A program made the translations under genes and the position numbers. From CAVQEK01 sp964596645 (GTDB taxonomy: Bacteria > Bacteroidota > Bacteroidia > Cytophagales > Cyclobacteriaceae): 64,000 nt of DNA. This document shows positions 24,696-34,113 of this stretch, piece by piece. Positions within the stretch are counted from its first letter, which is position 1. Each line of letters begins with the position of its first letter. The stretch lies in the NCBI GenBank assembly GCA_964596645.1, contig CAZQVB010000014.1, positions 1 through 64,000 on the forward strand. Direction: 5' to 3'. Under the pieces are notes generated by a model that searched no databases, had not been told where the DNA came from, and worked only from the letters and a program-made list of their open reading frames with translations.

Positions 24696-25604
24696 CTATT
24701 TGTATGTTACTTTGTAGGCTTCTACGGTATTTCCCTGAAAGGTCGGCACCAGCAGTAGCTGCTCATCTTTCATATAGTCTATGTCCGCAGAGTTCAGTCC
24801 TTGTTGTTCGGTATTCAGTATTTCAATGGGCTGCTGGCCTTCAGGAATAAAGAAAACTGCGCCGCTCCAGGAGCTCACAAAGAAGTTGCCTTTTCCGTCG
24901 GGCGCTATACCATCGCTGCGTCCGAGGCCCTCAGCCAGTTTGGTCATTTCTTTGGTGCCCATGTGCACAGCACGGAAGATGCCATCTCCGGCAAAGGCGA
25001 CAAATAATGTGTCTTCGATGGCATAGAGGCCATTGGGGCGTTTAAAATCTTCATGCTCCAGCCAGGTTACCAAGGCATCGTCTTCCACTGTATATATACC
25101 GCCCATGTCGCTGCCGGTCACGAAAACTTTTCCCTCATTGTTGATGGCGACATCATTCAAAAAGCTCGCACCTTCTATGGTGTAGCGACCGGTAACAGTG
25201 GCTGTGGCCAAATCAATTTGAACCAGCTCTGAGATGTCAGACACATAAAGTTTTCCATTTTGAATGGCCATTCCTTTTGGTGCGTTGAGTCCATCCACCC
25301 ACTTTAGTTCTATAATGTTGCCATCCGTACTTAGTTTGGATATAAAGCCATTGCCGTCTTTCTCCTGAGGTTTGCCATTAATATTGGAGACAAAAATAAT
25401 GTCCTCTTCTGGATAATAAAGTGTTGATTCGCAGGTAGTTAAATCTTCCGGCGTGGTCCATGCCTTGGTGAGGCTTACACGTGGTGCAGCAGGTTTTTCA
25501 GAGGCTGGCTCTTCCTGTCCGGTCAACTCTGCCGGTTGCTTTTTTGAATTGCATTGTGCAAACACCAAAACGATGGCGATTAATAGTGATGTGAATTTGG
25601 CCAT
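24696..25604 (-). CDS. SMP-30/gluconolactonase-like beta-propeller lipoprotein
   Basis: A 302-residue lipoprotein with signal VLVFAQCNSKK (Cys about residue 18), then a short Pro/Glu linker and a beta propeller with repeated units such as GLNAPKGMAIQNGKLYVSD, FLNDVAINNEGKVFVTG, KRPNGLYAIEDTLFVA and GRSDGIAPDGKGNFFVSS. The N-D and D-G residues in these blades are where SMP-30 proteins hold a calcium or zinc ion. It may hydrolyse a sugar lactone or merely bind a ligand at the envelope. It is convergent with the barrel gene to its left. Confidence 0.7.
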   Translation of the reverse strand: MAKFTSLLIAIVLVFAQCNSKKQPAELTGQEEPASEKPAAPRVSLTKAWTTPEDLTTCESTLYYPEEDIIFVSNINGKPQEKDGNGFISKLSTDGNIIELKWVDGLNAPKGMAIQNGKLYVSDISELVQIDLATATVTGRYTIEGASFLNDVAINNEGKVFVTGSDMGGIYTVEDDALVTWLEHEDFKRPNGLYAIEDTLFVAFAGDGIFRAVHMGTKEMTKLAEGLGRSDGIAPDGKGNFFVSSWSGAVFFIPEGQQPIEILNTEQQGLNSADIDYMKDEQLLLVPTFQGNTVEAYKVTYK

Positions 25605-25949
25605 GGTATATAGAAATAAAGTGAAACATCGATATTGAACGGTGTGTCAATGTACAACAGAATAGTTTCACTTTCTGCCGGGGATAGGCTGATGTGAAAA
25701 AATATACCCAAAAAAGGGTCGTTACAATGTTTTGCGTAATGGGCAAAAATTAATTTATTTTTAACGCTGACAGGGATTTAAAGATGCACGGTGAATAATT
25801 GCTTTAGTTCTTAGAATGAAAATATCTCCGCTCACAACAGGAAGATGTTTTTTTGTCTAATAATCCCTGTTAACCAAAGAAGTTTATGATTATATTGAAA
25901 GCAATATTTCCAAATATTATTAAACCACAACACAAGTAATTTTTTTAGT
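25605..25949. other. AT-rich divergent intergenic region with an inverted repeat
   Basis: This 345-base stretch separates two divergent genes and has no credible ORF. CAGGGATT (25771-25778) and AATCCCTG (25862-25869) are exact inverted copies about 85 bases apart, each next to TTAAC or its complement. They could be operator half sites or chance. No clear TAnnTTTG promoter was found. Confidence 0.35.
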
Positions 25950-27461
25950 ATGGAGGATCTAAAGAGGTTAGTTCAGATTATTATTAAGCGCAAGCAGCGA
26001 CAATATCCGCTGCTGGAGTTGAAAGGTGTTACCGAAAATTCGAGCAAGGAAAACATCTTCTTTCGGTACATCAAAAATGGCACGATCGATGGCGATGAGG
26101 AAGCTGCCAACCTGCTCTATGGAGCGGCTGGTGACGACGACAGATACCGGATGCTCAAGTCGAGGCTGAAGCAAAAATTGCTCAACCACCTTTTCTTTCT
26201 CGACTTCACAGAAAACAATCAAAAGCTTTCTCATCAGTACGAGCAGGAGTGCATTCAGTATCTTCATCAGGCGCGTATGCTCATATTTACCGGTGAGCGT
26301 AAGGTGGCACGCAACCTGGTGCAGAAAGCGCAAACCATTGCCGAGCGCTGCGAGTATACCAGGCACCTTATCACCAGCCTGGAAGAACTGATGCGACTGT
26401 ACAGTGAAAATCACCAGCCACATCTGTTTGAGAGTACGGTAGAAGAGTTGCATAAAGCCAGGCAGCTCTACCAGAAGGAGCAGGAGGCAGAGGAGCTGTA
26501 CTACTACATCACCATGATGGTAGTAAAGTCGGTGAACTCGCGCAAGAAGAACATTGATAAGGCGCAGAAATCCATCAGACAAATTGAGAAGTTGTGGAAC
26601 GAAACCAAGTCGTTCAATATTTTTGAATATCACTTCAAGCTGGCGGTGCTGTACAAAAAACTTGTGGGTGAGTTTTCTGATGTAATACCACTGCTGGAAG
26701 ATCTCGATAAAGGCAAATACAACGGTCAGTCGCTCAATGAGTTCAGGATAGATCCGCGGCATGTGGCACAGGAAATGGCCTACGCGCTCTTGCGCACCAA
26801 TCAGATAGAGCGCGGGCTGGAATACGTGGAAGAAAAGTTACCCTTCTTCGACCAGCTCACCAATGAGTGGTTCGACATTTATGAAACCTATTTCATGCTC
26901 GCGATCCATGGGCGCAATTATCGCCTGGCTTTTCAGGTGATCGATCAGGTATTTGAAAACAAGCTCTTCGTAAAACTGGAAAAAGAGGTTCGCGAAAAGT
27001 GGCGACTTTATAATGCCTATCTCCACTATGCCTATTCGGGAAATTTCTATATGCGCAATTTTAATTTTTCAGACTTCATAGAAAAAATTCCGGAATATGA
27101 TAAAGATAAAGAGGGCTTTAATGTCGCGGTGATCATCCTTCAGTTTCTGTTCAATGTGGAGCGAGGCGATATGCAGGCGCTGGCCAAAGAGCGCGACGCA
27201 TTGAAAGAATATATGGCCAATCACTTCAAAGAAAACTTTAGCTATCGCACGCGTACTTTCTACAAGCTGCTGAATATAGTAGTAGAAAATAAGCTGGACA
27301 TGAAGAAGATACAAGCCAAAACCAGATACCTCACCAATAAGCTTCAGGAGGCATCTGCTGTAGGTGATTCCTTTGCCGAAATGGAGATTATTCCATACGA
27401 GCACCTTTGGGAGCTTATGATGAACATGGTGCGTTACTTTAAAATAAGGCAGCCGGCTTAG
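25950..27461 (+). CDS. cytoplasmic helical-repeat protein of unknown function
   Basis: A 503-residue protein without signal peptide or membrane segments. It is almost entirely helical, with many charged and aromatic residues and repeat-like helix pairs (for example LHQARMLIFTGERKVARNLV and YFMLAIHGRNYRLAFQVIDQ) that suggest tetratricopeptide-like packing. It starts MEDLKRLVQIIIKRKQRQYP, a basic segment. No catalytic motif is recognised. It is monocistronic, followed by a clear terminator. A role as a protein-interaction scaffold is inferred from the fold only. Confidence 0.65.
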   Translation: MEDLKRLVQIIIKRKQRQYPLLELKGVTENSSKENIFFRYIKNGTIDGDEEAANLLYGAAGDDDRYRMLKSRLKQKLLNHLFFLDFTENNQKLSHQYEQECIQYLHQARMLIFTGERKVARNLVQKAQTIAERCEYTRHLITSLEELMRLYSENHQPHLFESTVEELHKARQLYQKEQEAEELYYYITMMVVKSVNSRKKNIDKAQKSIRQIEKLWNETKSFNIFEYHFKLAVLYKKLVGEFSDVIPLLEDLDKGKYNGQSLNEFRIDPRHVAQEMAYALLRTNQIERGLEYVEEKLPFFDQLTNEWFDIYETYFMLAIHGRNYRLAFQVIDQVFENKLFVKLEKEVREKWRLYNAYLHYAYSGNFYMRNFNFSDFIEKIPEYDKDKEGFNVAVIILQFLFNVERGDMQALAKERDALKEYMANHFKENFSYRTRTFYKLLNIVVENKLDMKKIQAKTRYLTNKLQEASAVGDSFAEMEIIPYEHLWELMMNMVRYFKIRQPA

Positions 27462-27525
27462 TCAATGATGCAGATCGCTAACGCGTAATTTAAACCTGCA
27501 GCTGGCAGATTTGATGATGATAATG

Positions 27526-27561
27526 AAATGCTTTTGGGTGTATGCTCAAAAGCATTTTTTT
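27526..27561 (+). terminator. intrinsic terminator after the helical-repeat gene
   Basis: AAATGCTTTTG (27526-27536) pairs exactly with CAAAAGCATTT (27547-27557) and is followed by more T residues to 27561. It lies 65 bases after the stop codon. Confidence 0.85.
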
Positions 27562-27683
27562 CGTATGGCTTACGCTTTTACAGATGAATAGAAAGTGTTG
27601 AACCATTGCTTAATTACTTCATTACAAATGAACAAATGTTCAAACGTCTTGGTTATTAGGCAGGTTAATCAGTCGCAGACAGC

Positions 27684-27710
27684 GACTCGACTGAATCGCC
27701 CGATCACTCG
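27684..27710. repeat. small hairpin upstream of the barrel gene
   Basis: AGTCGC and GCGACT pair around AGACA, nested near a wider CAGTCG/CGACTG repeat. A further palindrome TGAAC-AAAT-GTTCA lies about 55 bases upstream. These are the only structures in the 200 bases between the terminator and the next gene; a regulatory role is possible but unsupported. Confidence 0.3.
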
Positions 27711-27761
27711 TATATCCGCGGGCACCAATCATGCAATTCTTAACATTATACCTTTACTTAT

Positions 27762-28328
27762 ATGAAGAAGAAATTACTCCAATGCACGCCTCTTGCCCTG
27801 TTTTTGATATTCATCTCCGCCTACCCGGCCATGGCACAGGGCTTCTACCTCGGTGCCAGTGTTGGTCCTTCCTTTCTCAATAAGGCGTTGGAAGACAGTC
27901 AGGGCGCTGACTATAGTGTCGACAATAGCTCATTTGGCTACAAAGTTTTTACGGGCTACAGCATCAGCTTCATCGGCCTGGAAGCCGGCTATCACTACCT
28001 GGGCAATATCGATGGCACCGACAATGGCGTAGCGGTAGAATCAAAGAATAGTGGATGGGAAGTGGCAGGGCGTATTCATGGCAATGTAGGCCCACTCATT
28101 CTTTTTGGTAAAGCGGGCGGATTCTTCTCCCGTGCACACAACGATGTGGGCGCTTATGACTATAGAACCAATAACAGCAGTTTCATGTGGGGCCTGGGTG
28201 CCGGTATAGAATTCGGAAAGATCATGGTGCGAACTGAATGGGAAGCACTGGATGCCAGTAGCGGGAACAAGCTCTCATCACTAACAGTAGGCGCTGCATT
28301 TCACTTCGGCGGCGATGATGAAAATTAA
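27762..28328 (+). CDS. small outer-membrane beta-barrel protein
   Basis: A 188-residue protein with signal peptide ending YPAMAQ, then a typical eight-stranded barrel pattern: GFYLGASVGPSF, GYKVFTGYSISFIGLEAGYHYLG, VAGRIHGNVGPLILFGKAGG, MWGLGAGIEFGKIMVRTEWEAL, and the terminal LTVGAAFHFG. It resembles OmpA/OmpW-like porin-fold proteins of Bacteroidota (Omp_b-brl). No peptidoglycan-binding domain follows. Probably an abundant structural or adhesion-type barrel; the exact role is unknown. Confidence 0.75.
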   Translation: MKKKLLQCTPLALFLIFISAYPAMAQGFYLGASVGPSFLNKALEDSQGADYSVDNSSFGYKVFTGYSISFIGLEAGYHYLGNIDGTDNGVAVESKNSGWEVAGRIHGNVGPLILFGKAGGFFSRAHNDVGAYDYRTNNSSFMWGLGAGIEFGKIMVRTEWEALDASSGNKLSSLTVGAAFHFGGDDEN

Positions 28329-28351
28329 TGTAGTGACAATGGCTACTGACG

Positions 28352-28801
28352 TCATGCAAATAGCAGCTTTATCGTCACCGCCATCAGTGCAGCAGCAATG
28401 GCAATGACCAATAGCCAGGTATATGAAAGGCTTCTTTTTCTTTTGTAATCATCGGCTGTGGGCACATCAAATTTTCTGAAATGACGGGAAAATAATGATT
28501 CAGGTGAGTGCTGCAGACGGTAGTGCTCCCAGCCTTTGTAGCCAACAAACTTTGCCAAAGTATTTTTTACCTGATGCGGCGGTAGCTCCTGCGCGTGGTT
28601 GCGTACAGCCACAAACACCCTTTGTAAAATGTGCGGAGTAAGCAGCATGTCGGTTTTTTGCAGTATGGCACTACTAAGCCTTTGGTAATCTTCTTCCGTA
28701 CGGCAAGGCCCGTGTTGCTCTTCTATTTCTTTTACGCACAGTTCCAGCAGTACAGTCTCCAGCTCCATCCAGTAGGTATTTTTTGTTAAGAAAGCATCCA
28801 T
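28352..28801 (-). CDS. small membrane-anchored protein with a Bacteroidota helical domain
   Basis: A 149-residue protein when started at ATG 28801; a TTG-started extension to 28882 adds a low-complexity tail that looks non-coding. Residues about 5-100 form a helical domain ending LAKFVGYKGWEHYRLQ, a pattern seen in a family of N-terminal domains of Bacteroidota proteins (GY-x-W-E-x-F/Y), of unknown role. A single transmembrane helix, YTWLLVIAIAAALMAVTIKLLF, ends the protein, so the domain would face the cytoplasm if the tail is a C-terminal anchor. It converges with the barrel gene. Confidence 0.55.
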   Translation of the reverse strand: MDAFLTKNTYWMELETVLLELCVKEIEEQHGPCRTEEDYQRLSSAILQKTDMLLTPHILQRVFVAVRNHAQELPPHQVKNTLAKFVGYKGWEHYRLQHSPESLFSRHFRKFDVPTADDYKRKRSLSYTWLLVIAIAAALMAVTIKLLFA

Positions 28802-29018
28802 GACCGCTTTATGTTCATTGCCCCTTTCTGTCACCCTGCCACCCATGGCATGGCGGGTGGCTATGCCTGTACTCAACCACAAGCAGTCACCGATATTGGT
28901 GTGATTTCATGCCAAAAAATCGGGCCCTGGCGTAGGGGTAGCACTGGCTTATGATGTTGTTTTTTACAAGTACAGTAGCCCATTGTACAATCTTTCATCA
29001 CCCAAAATTTTTTATCAG

Positions 29019-31712
29019 ATGATCAAAAAGATATTCCTCCCGCTCATACTGCTTGCGGTGTCGTACGTTTCTCAGGCCAGCGACATAGTAGCCGTAAAAC
29101 CATTAACCGATAAAATCCTGATGGTGCATTTTGATGATGGCTATGCCATACATCACAAAATAGGGGAGCCGCGCGCCTCTGAGCAGGTGGTGACCGTGCC
29201 ACTGAATGTAGAAAAAGCAATGGCTACCGCCAGCTACACCCGCAGCAGTGCCAACGATGCTGCATATACGGGGGGCAAGGCGCCTGTAGATGTAGGGCGA
29301 AAATCGAAACCCACGGAGTTTGCATTGATGTGTCAGCAATACGACAATGGTTGCGTAAACAGTGACCCAGATCATGCCAAAGAGCACTGGTTGTATCTGT
29401 ACCTGCCCAGCGCCATGCAATCCGGTAAAAGCTATACCCTTACCACCGACAACCTTGCGGAGCACGACAATCAGTTTACGTTTGAATACAATGAAGCCCA
29501 ATTGCACTCGGAGGCCATACATGTGAACAACATCGGCTACTCCACCACCGCACCCGCCAGGTACGGCTACCTGTACCACTGGGCCGGCGACAAGGGCAGC
29601 CTCGACCTGAGCGCTTTCCTTGGCAAAGAATTTAAGCTGTATGATGTGGATAAAAACACCTTTGTTTTCACAGGCAGCATCGCTTTTCGCAAGCCAAAAA
29701 CCAATCCTGAAACAGGCCAGACCGGTGAAACACCCAATGCCAACTTTGCAGCTGCTGATGTGTACGAATGCGACTTTTCTGACTTTGCTACACCTGGCAA
29801 CTACCGGCTCGTAGTGCCGGGCATGGGCAGCTCATTTGAATTTGCCCTTGGCCCCGATGCCTACAGCACGCCCTTCTACTGGGCTATGAAAGGTTTGTAC
29901 CAAAACAGGAGCGGCATAGCGTTGAAAGAGCCTTATACCAATTTTCCACGTGCTGCCCCGCATCATCCGGGTCAAACGCCGGGCTTTGCCGGCAAGCTGA
30001 AATACAGCAGCTTCAGGGCATTTGACATGCAAACCCACGATGGTGTGGAAGCAGATAAGGCCGCTATTGAAGCCCAATACCAAGGCGTGCTGGAAGATAC
30101 CTACGGATGGTATCAGGATGCCGGCGACTGGGACGGCTACTACACCCACACCCAGGTGCCAGCCTATTTGCTCTTTTTGTACGAATCTGGCCCGCAAAAA
30201 TTTTCAGACAGTCAGCTCAATATACCTGAAAGTGGCAACAACCTGCCCGATGTGCTCGATGAGGGGGCATGGCTTTTGCGCTATTTCAAAAGGGCTAAAG
30301 ATGAAATACAGGAAAAAGGTTGGGGTACCGGTGGCGTGCCGGGTGCCCGGGTGTTTGGCGACTTGTGGGGCGAAGATGCACCTGGCGACATTGGCCAGGG
30401 CTCATGGCAAGATGTAGCACGCGATTGGTACGTGCTGGGCGAAGATCCCTGGACGAGTTTTAAGTATGCGGCCATGGCGGCTCAGCTCGCATATATTTTA
30501 CAGCAAGCAAACCTCACTGATCCTGAAGGTGTAGACTGGCAATCCGAAGCAGAAAATGCCTACGACTGGGCAGTGAAAAACCGGCGCACGGATGATGCCA
30601 ATCACACCGACATTGCCAATTTGCGCCATACCTGGTTGTACGCCGCCACTTCGCTGTACAGACTCACCGGCAAGTCATATTACCACGATCATGTGTATGA
30701 TCATGGCAATCAATTGTCCAATGCCCTGGACCCAAGCAAGCCTGAGCTCATGTTTGCAGCCTGGATGTACATGCTCACGACCAACCACCCGCGATACCCG
30801 CACATCGTATCAGACGCCAGAATGGCGGTGAGGGCTAGTTCAGATAAGTTTTTGACTGACCCGGCTTCCCGGCGTGCCTGCCGATGGGGAGGTGATTATT
30901 ACTTTCCTATGCTGGTAGGCCAGCCAACTACGCCCATGGTTACCCCCGGTGTGTTTGGTTATCTGGTCAATAAAAATGCCACAGACGGCGGTACACCAGA
31001 GTTGAAATACCTGCACACCACAGCCGATTATTTTTTAGGCTGCAACCCGCTCAATATGACCTGGATAAGCGGAGTAGGTGAGCGGTATCCGGTAGGACTT
31101 TTCCACCTCGACTGGTGGTACAGTGGCCAGCAGGGAGAAAACAACCGTTTTCCTGTGATAGAAGGCGTGATACCCTACGGCCCGTGGCGTGTGAGCGATA
31201 TGGGGCCGCTGGGCTGGTGGAATCCCAACTGGGCCTACAGCGATGTGGCAGGCAACCCACGCATTTATCCGGAAGACGTAGCGGTGTGGCCGGGCCACGA
31301 GCGATGGTTCGACATTCGCAATGCTCCGCTCAACAGCGAGTTTACCATTCACCAAAACACGGTAGTGGCGGCATTTGTATACGGCTTTCTTACCGAAGGG
31401 CCTTCTATCGATATAGCCGAAGGCACAGCGGTAGTGACCGGGCTTACCAAAGACAAATTAGAACCCTCGACTGTGAAACTCTATGCCAATCCGGCAAGCG
31501 AGCAGGTGACGGTGGCAGTACCCGACAGCCTGAAAATTGTACGATTGGAAATATGGAACCAGAGCGGGCAAAGGTTGCAGTTCATGCAATACGAACAGCC
31601 AAAAAATGCGGTGACCGTCACTACCGACACACTGGCTTCGGGCATGTATTTCCTACAAGTCACGCTGAGCAACAATCAGGTGCAGACGAAGAAGCTTTTG
31701 GTACAGCAATAG
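29019..31712 (+). CDS. secreted glycoside hydrolase family 9 enzyme with type IX sorting domain
   Basis: An 897-residue secreted enzyme. ATG 29019 gives a good signal peptide (FLPLILLAVSYVSQAS); a TTG 36 bases upstream is less likely. Order: N-terminal region, Ig-like CelD_N domain (about 170-285), GH9 catalytic domain with the DAGDWDGYYTH motif near residue 367, GVGERYP, and the acid region NSEFTIHQN. A C-terminal sorting domain begins VKLYANPASEQVTV and ends LLVQQ, typical of type IX secretion. GH9 enzymes are mostly endoglucanases cutting beta-1,4-glucans. It heads a locus with a sulfatase and SusC/SusD, suggesting use of a complex polysaccharide. Confidence 0.88.
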   Translation: MIKKIFLPLILLAVSYVSQASDIVAVKPLTDKILMVHFDDGYAIHHKIGEPRASEQVVTVPLNVEKAMATASYTRSSANDAAYTGGKAPVDVGRKSKPTEFALMCQQYDNGCVNSDPDHAKEHWLYLYLPSAMQSGKSYTLTTDNLAEHDNQFTFEYNEAQLHSEAIHVNNIGYSTTAPARYGYLYHWAGDKGSLDLSAFLGKEFKLYDVDKNTFVFTGSIAFRKPKTNPETGQTGETPNANFAAADVYECDFSDFATPGNYRLVVPGMGSSFEFALGPDAYSTPFYWAMKGLYQNRSGIALKEPYTNFPRAAPHHPGQTPGFAGKLKYSSFRAFDMQTHDGVEADKAAIEAQYQGVLEDTYGWYQDAGDWDGYYTHTQVPAYLLFLYESGPQKFSDSQLNIPESGNNLPDVLDEGAWLLRYFKRAKDEIQEKGWGTGGVPGARVFGDLWGEDAPGDIGQGSWQDVARDWYVLGEDPWTSFKYAAMAAQLAYILQQANLTDPEGVDWQSEAENAYDWAVKNRRTDDANHTDIANLRHTWLYAATSLYRLTGKSYYHDHVYDHGNQLSNALDPSKPELMFAAWMYMLTTNHPRYPHIVSDARMAVRASSDKFLTDPASRRACRWGGDYYFPMLVGQPTTPMVTPGVFGYLVNKNATDGGTPELKYLHTTADYFLGCNPLNMTWISGVGERYPVGLFHLDWWYSGQQGENNRFPVIEGVIPYGPWRVSDMGPLGWWNPNWAYSDVAGNPRIYPEDVAVWPGHERWFDIRNAPLNSEFTIHQNTVVAAFVYGFLTEGPSIDIAEGTAVVTGLTKDKLEPSTVKLYANPASEQVTVAVPDSLKIVRLEIWNQSGQRLQFMQYEQPKNAVTVTTDTLASGMYFLQVTLSNNQVQTKKLLVQQ

Positions 31713-31800
31713 CGCGATATCACCGCGTGGCATGCCTTGGAAGGTCAGCGATGAATCAAAAAAAGCAGTCGTACCTGTTCTGAATTTTTTTAGATTTGGC

Positions 31801-33306
31801 ATGTTCATAAACATTCAAACCATGCCGGCTCGAGAATTTTCAATAGCCTTTTTATTACATATTCTGGCTGTTTTTTGCACCATTTCAGCAAACGCTCAGG
31901 ATACAGGACTGAGTAAGCCCAATGTGCTTTTTATTTGTATCGATGACCTGCGGCCCGAGTTGAGTAGCTATGGCGCGGATTACATCAAATCGCCCAATAT
32001 CGATCGACTGGCCAGCCAGGGGTTCACCTTTACAAAGCATTTTGTAACCGTGCCGACATGTGGCGCATCGCGACACAGCATGCTCACGGGCGAACTGCCC
32101 GATCAGCGTGAGGATATTCGAAACTCGGCCACCGAAGAGGCACTGACCGGCCAGCCCGAGCAGCCCCGGCCCGAAACCTTCGTGCACCACCTGAGGCGCA
32201 ACGGCTACTACACGGTAGGAATAGGCAAGATCACGCACCACCCCGATGGCAGGGTGTATGAGTATCTCGATCCGGTGAGCAATGTGGCCGAGCTGCCCCA
32301 TAGCTGGGATGAGCTGCCCTTTGACTATGGCAAGTGGGGCACGGGCCACCATGCCTTCTTTGGCTACGCCGACGGCAGCAATCGCAATACGCTAAACAAA
32401 AAGGTGAAGCCCTACGAATCGGCCGATGTAGACGACGAAGGATATCCCGATGGGGTGATCGCACGGGTGGCTATAAATAAGCTGCGCGAATTGAAGGAGC
32501 GCGACGAACCTTTCTTCCTGGGCGTGGGATTTTATAAACCGCATCTTCCATTCAATGCCCCACAAAAATATTGGGATATGTACCAGCGTGAGCATATACC
32601 GGTGGCGCCCTACAAAGACATACCCGCCAATATACACCGGGCCAGCCTGCATGGCAGCGGAGAGTTCAACCAGTACAAACTTGGCGAAGAAAAAGCTTCA
32701 TTGGAACATTCTGTTTCAGATGAATATGCCAGAAAACTCGGGCATGCCTACGCAGCCTGTGTGAGTTATGTGGATGCCCAGGTGGGCAAATTGCTACAGG
32801 AACTCGATGAGCTGGGCCTGGCAGAAAATACAGTGGTGGTGATATGGGGCGACCACGGATGGCACCTGGGTGACCACCGGGTGTGGGGCAAACACACATT
32901 GTACGACCGGGCTTTGCGTTCTGCCTTTTTGATGAAGGTGCCCGGCCAGCCAGCCGGAGTTGCTATTGATAAGGTGGTGAGCAGCATCGACATATACCCC
33001 ACGCTCATGGCAGCATGCAATGTGCCAATGCCTTACGATACCCGCGGCCGCAGCCTTTTGCCCTTGATGCGCGATGGCGCTTCCGATTGGCAGGAGGCCG
33101 CCTACAGCTATTTCAACGATGGCTACTCCATGCGCACCGGCGAATACCGCATCACACGCTACTACCGCGAAGAGCAGCCAGTGATGGAGCTGTACGACCA
33201 CAAGGCCGACCCCGATGAAACAATAAATCTTGCCTCTAAGGAGAAGAAAGCGATCAAGCGCCTGATGCCACTGATGGAGCATGGCTACACCGGCGTGTAC
33301 GACTGA
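31801..33306 (+). CDS. type I sulfatase, iduronate-2-sulfatase-like
   Basis: A 501-residue secreted sulfatase. ATG 31801 leads into a signal peptide (FLLHILAVFCTISANAQ). Metal residues lie in ICIDDLRPEL; the formylglycine motif is PTCGASRHSMLTG (C-x-A-x-R, Cys near residue 87); a second metal site is WGDHGWHLGD with the Lys of GKHTLYDR following. Maturation of the Cys needs a formylglycine-generating enzyme that is not in the window. Substrate class (sulfated glycosaminoglycan or algal glycan) is inferred. It follows the GH9 gene by 88 bases and is probably co-transcribed. Confidence 0.87.
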   Translation: MFINIQTMPAREFSIAFLLHILAVFCTISANAQDTGLSKPNVLFICIDDLRPELSSYGADYIKSPNIDRLASQGFTFTKHFVTVPTCGASRHSMLTGELPDQREDIRNSATEEALTGQPEQPRPETFVHHLRRNGYYTVGIGKITHHPDGRVYEYLDPVSNVAELPHSWDELPFDYGKWGTGHHAFFGYADGSNRNTLNKKVKPYESADVDDEGYPDGVIARVAINKLRELKERDEPFFLGVGFYKPHLPFNAPQKYWDMYQREHIPVAPYKDIPANIHRASLHGSGEFNQYKLGEEKASLEHSVSDEYARKLGHAYAACVSYVDAQVGKLLQELDELGLAENTVVVIWGDHGWHLGDHRVWGKHTLYDRALRSAFLMKVPGQPAGVAIDKVVSSIDIYPTLMAACNVPMPYDTRGRSLLPLMRDGASDWQEAAYSYFNDGYSMRTGEYRITRYYREEQPVMELYDHKADPDETINLASKEKKAIKRLMPLMEHGYTGVYD

Positions 33307-33422
33307 TTAGTTGCCGGCCATTTCAGTTTGGAAATTTTGACGCTCAATACGATTCATTTGCTTTTTATCCTATATTTACCGCAGCGTGCTATAACGCGTA
33401 CTGAACCTAAACATTCCTGAAC

Positions 33423-34025
33423 TTGCCTGTTCATATCAATAGCGATAGAGAACTTTTGCAGCAAATCGTTCTACACGACTGTCGAAGGTCTTTCAATACT
33501 TTTTTTAACCGGTACTATCCGAGCCTGGTCAACTTCACCTTGTTTTATGTAAAAACACATGAAAACGCGGAAGATGTGGTTGAAGAAGTTTTCGTGAAAT
33601 TCATTCGGCAAGGCAGCAAGGTGCTGGATATTGACAACACAGCCGCTTACCTTTTTAGAATAGCCAAAAATGAAAGCCTTAATTTTTTAAAGAAAAATCG
33701 TCACCATTCTTTCAGGCTGGAGAGCATAGAGAATGAGGAAGATTTTCGATATCCGGTCAATGCTTCACCTGAAGACGCGTTGCAATCGGCAGAGTTTGAA
33801 TCGTATATTGAGCGAATCATAGAATCATTTCCGCCAAAGAGGCAACTCATTTTTCGAATGTCAAGAGAAGAAAACATCACCTACAAAGAGGTGGCGGAAC
33901 TGCTGAACTCATCAGTAAAAACCATCGAATCGCATATGACGGTAGCCTTAAAGACGCTTAGAAAAGCCGTGGTGGAATACAATCAAACAAGGGAAGTGCC
34001 CAGCCGTTTTTTAGGTGTGCGATAA
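33423..34025 (+). CDS. ECF-type RNA polymerase sigma factor
   Basis: A 200-residue sigma factor. Region 2 includes FNTFFNRYYPSLVNFTLFYVKTHENAEDVVEEVFVKFI (about 24-61) and region 4 the helix-turn-helix ENITYKEVAELLNSSVKTIESHMTVALKTLRK. There is no ATG before region 2; the start is taken as TTG 33423, since an in-frame stop lies 15 bases before it. It is followed 88 bases later by a FecR anti-sigma factor and then by STN-SusC, the usual order for a glycan-sensing cell-surface signalling unit. It should drive the susC operon. Confidence 0.88.
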   Translation: MPVHINSDRELLQQIVLHDCRRSFNTFFNRYYPSLVNFTLFYVKTHENAEDVVEEVFVKFIRQGSKVLDIDNTAAYLFRIAKNESLNFLKKNRHHSFRLESIENEEDFRYPVNASPEDALQSAEFESYIERIIESFPPKRQLIFRMSREENITYKEVAELLNSSVKTIESHMTVALKTLRKAVVEYNQTREVPSRFLGVR

Positions 34026-34113
34026 GTCACTACTTCCACATTTCACATTTTTTTTATTCAAGGCTCAGGGTGTGCGCCAGTTTTGGTTGTCATTATAGCA
34101 AAAGCACTCCAAA

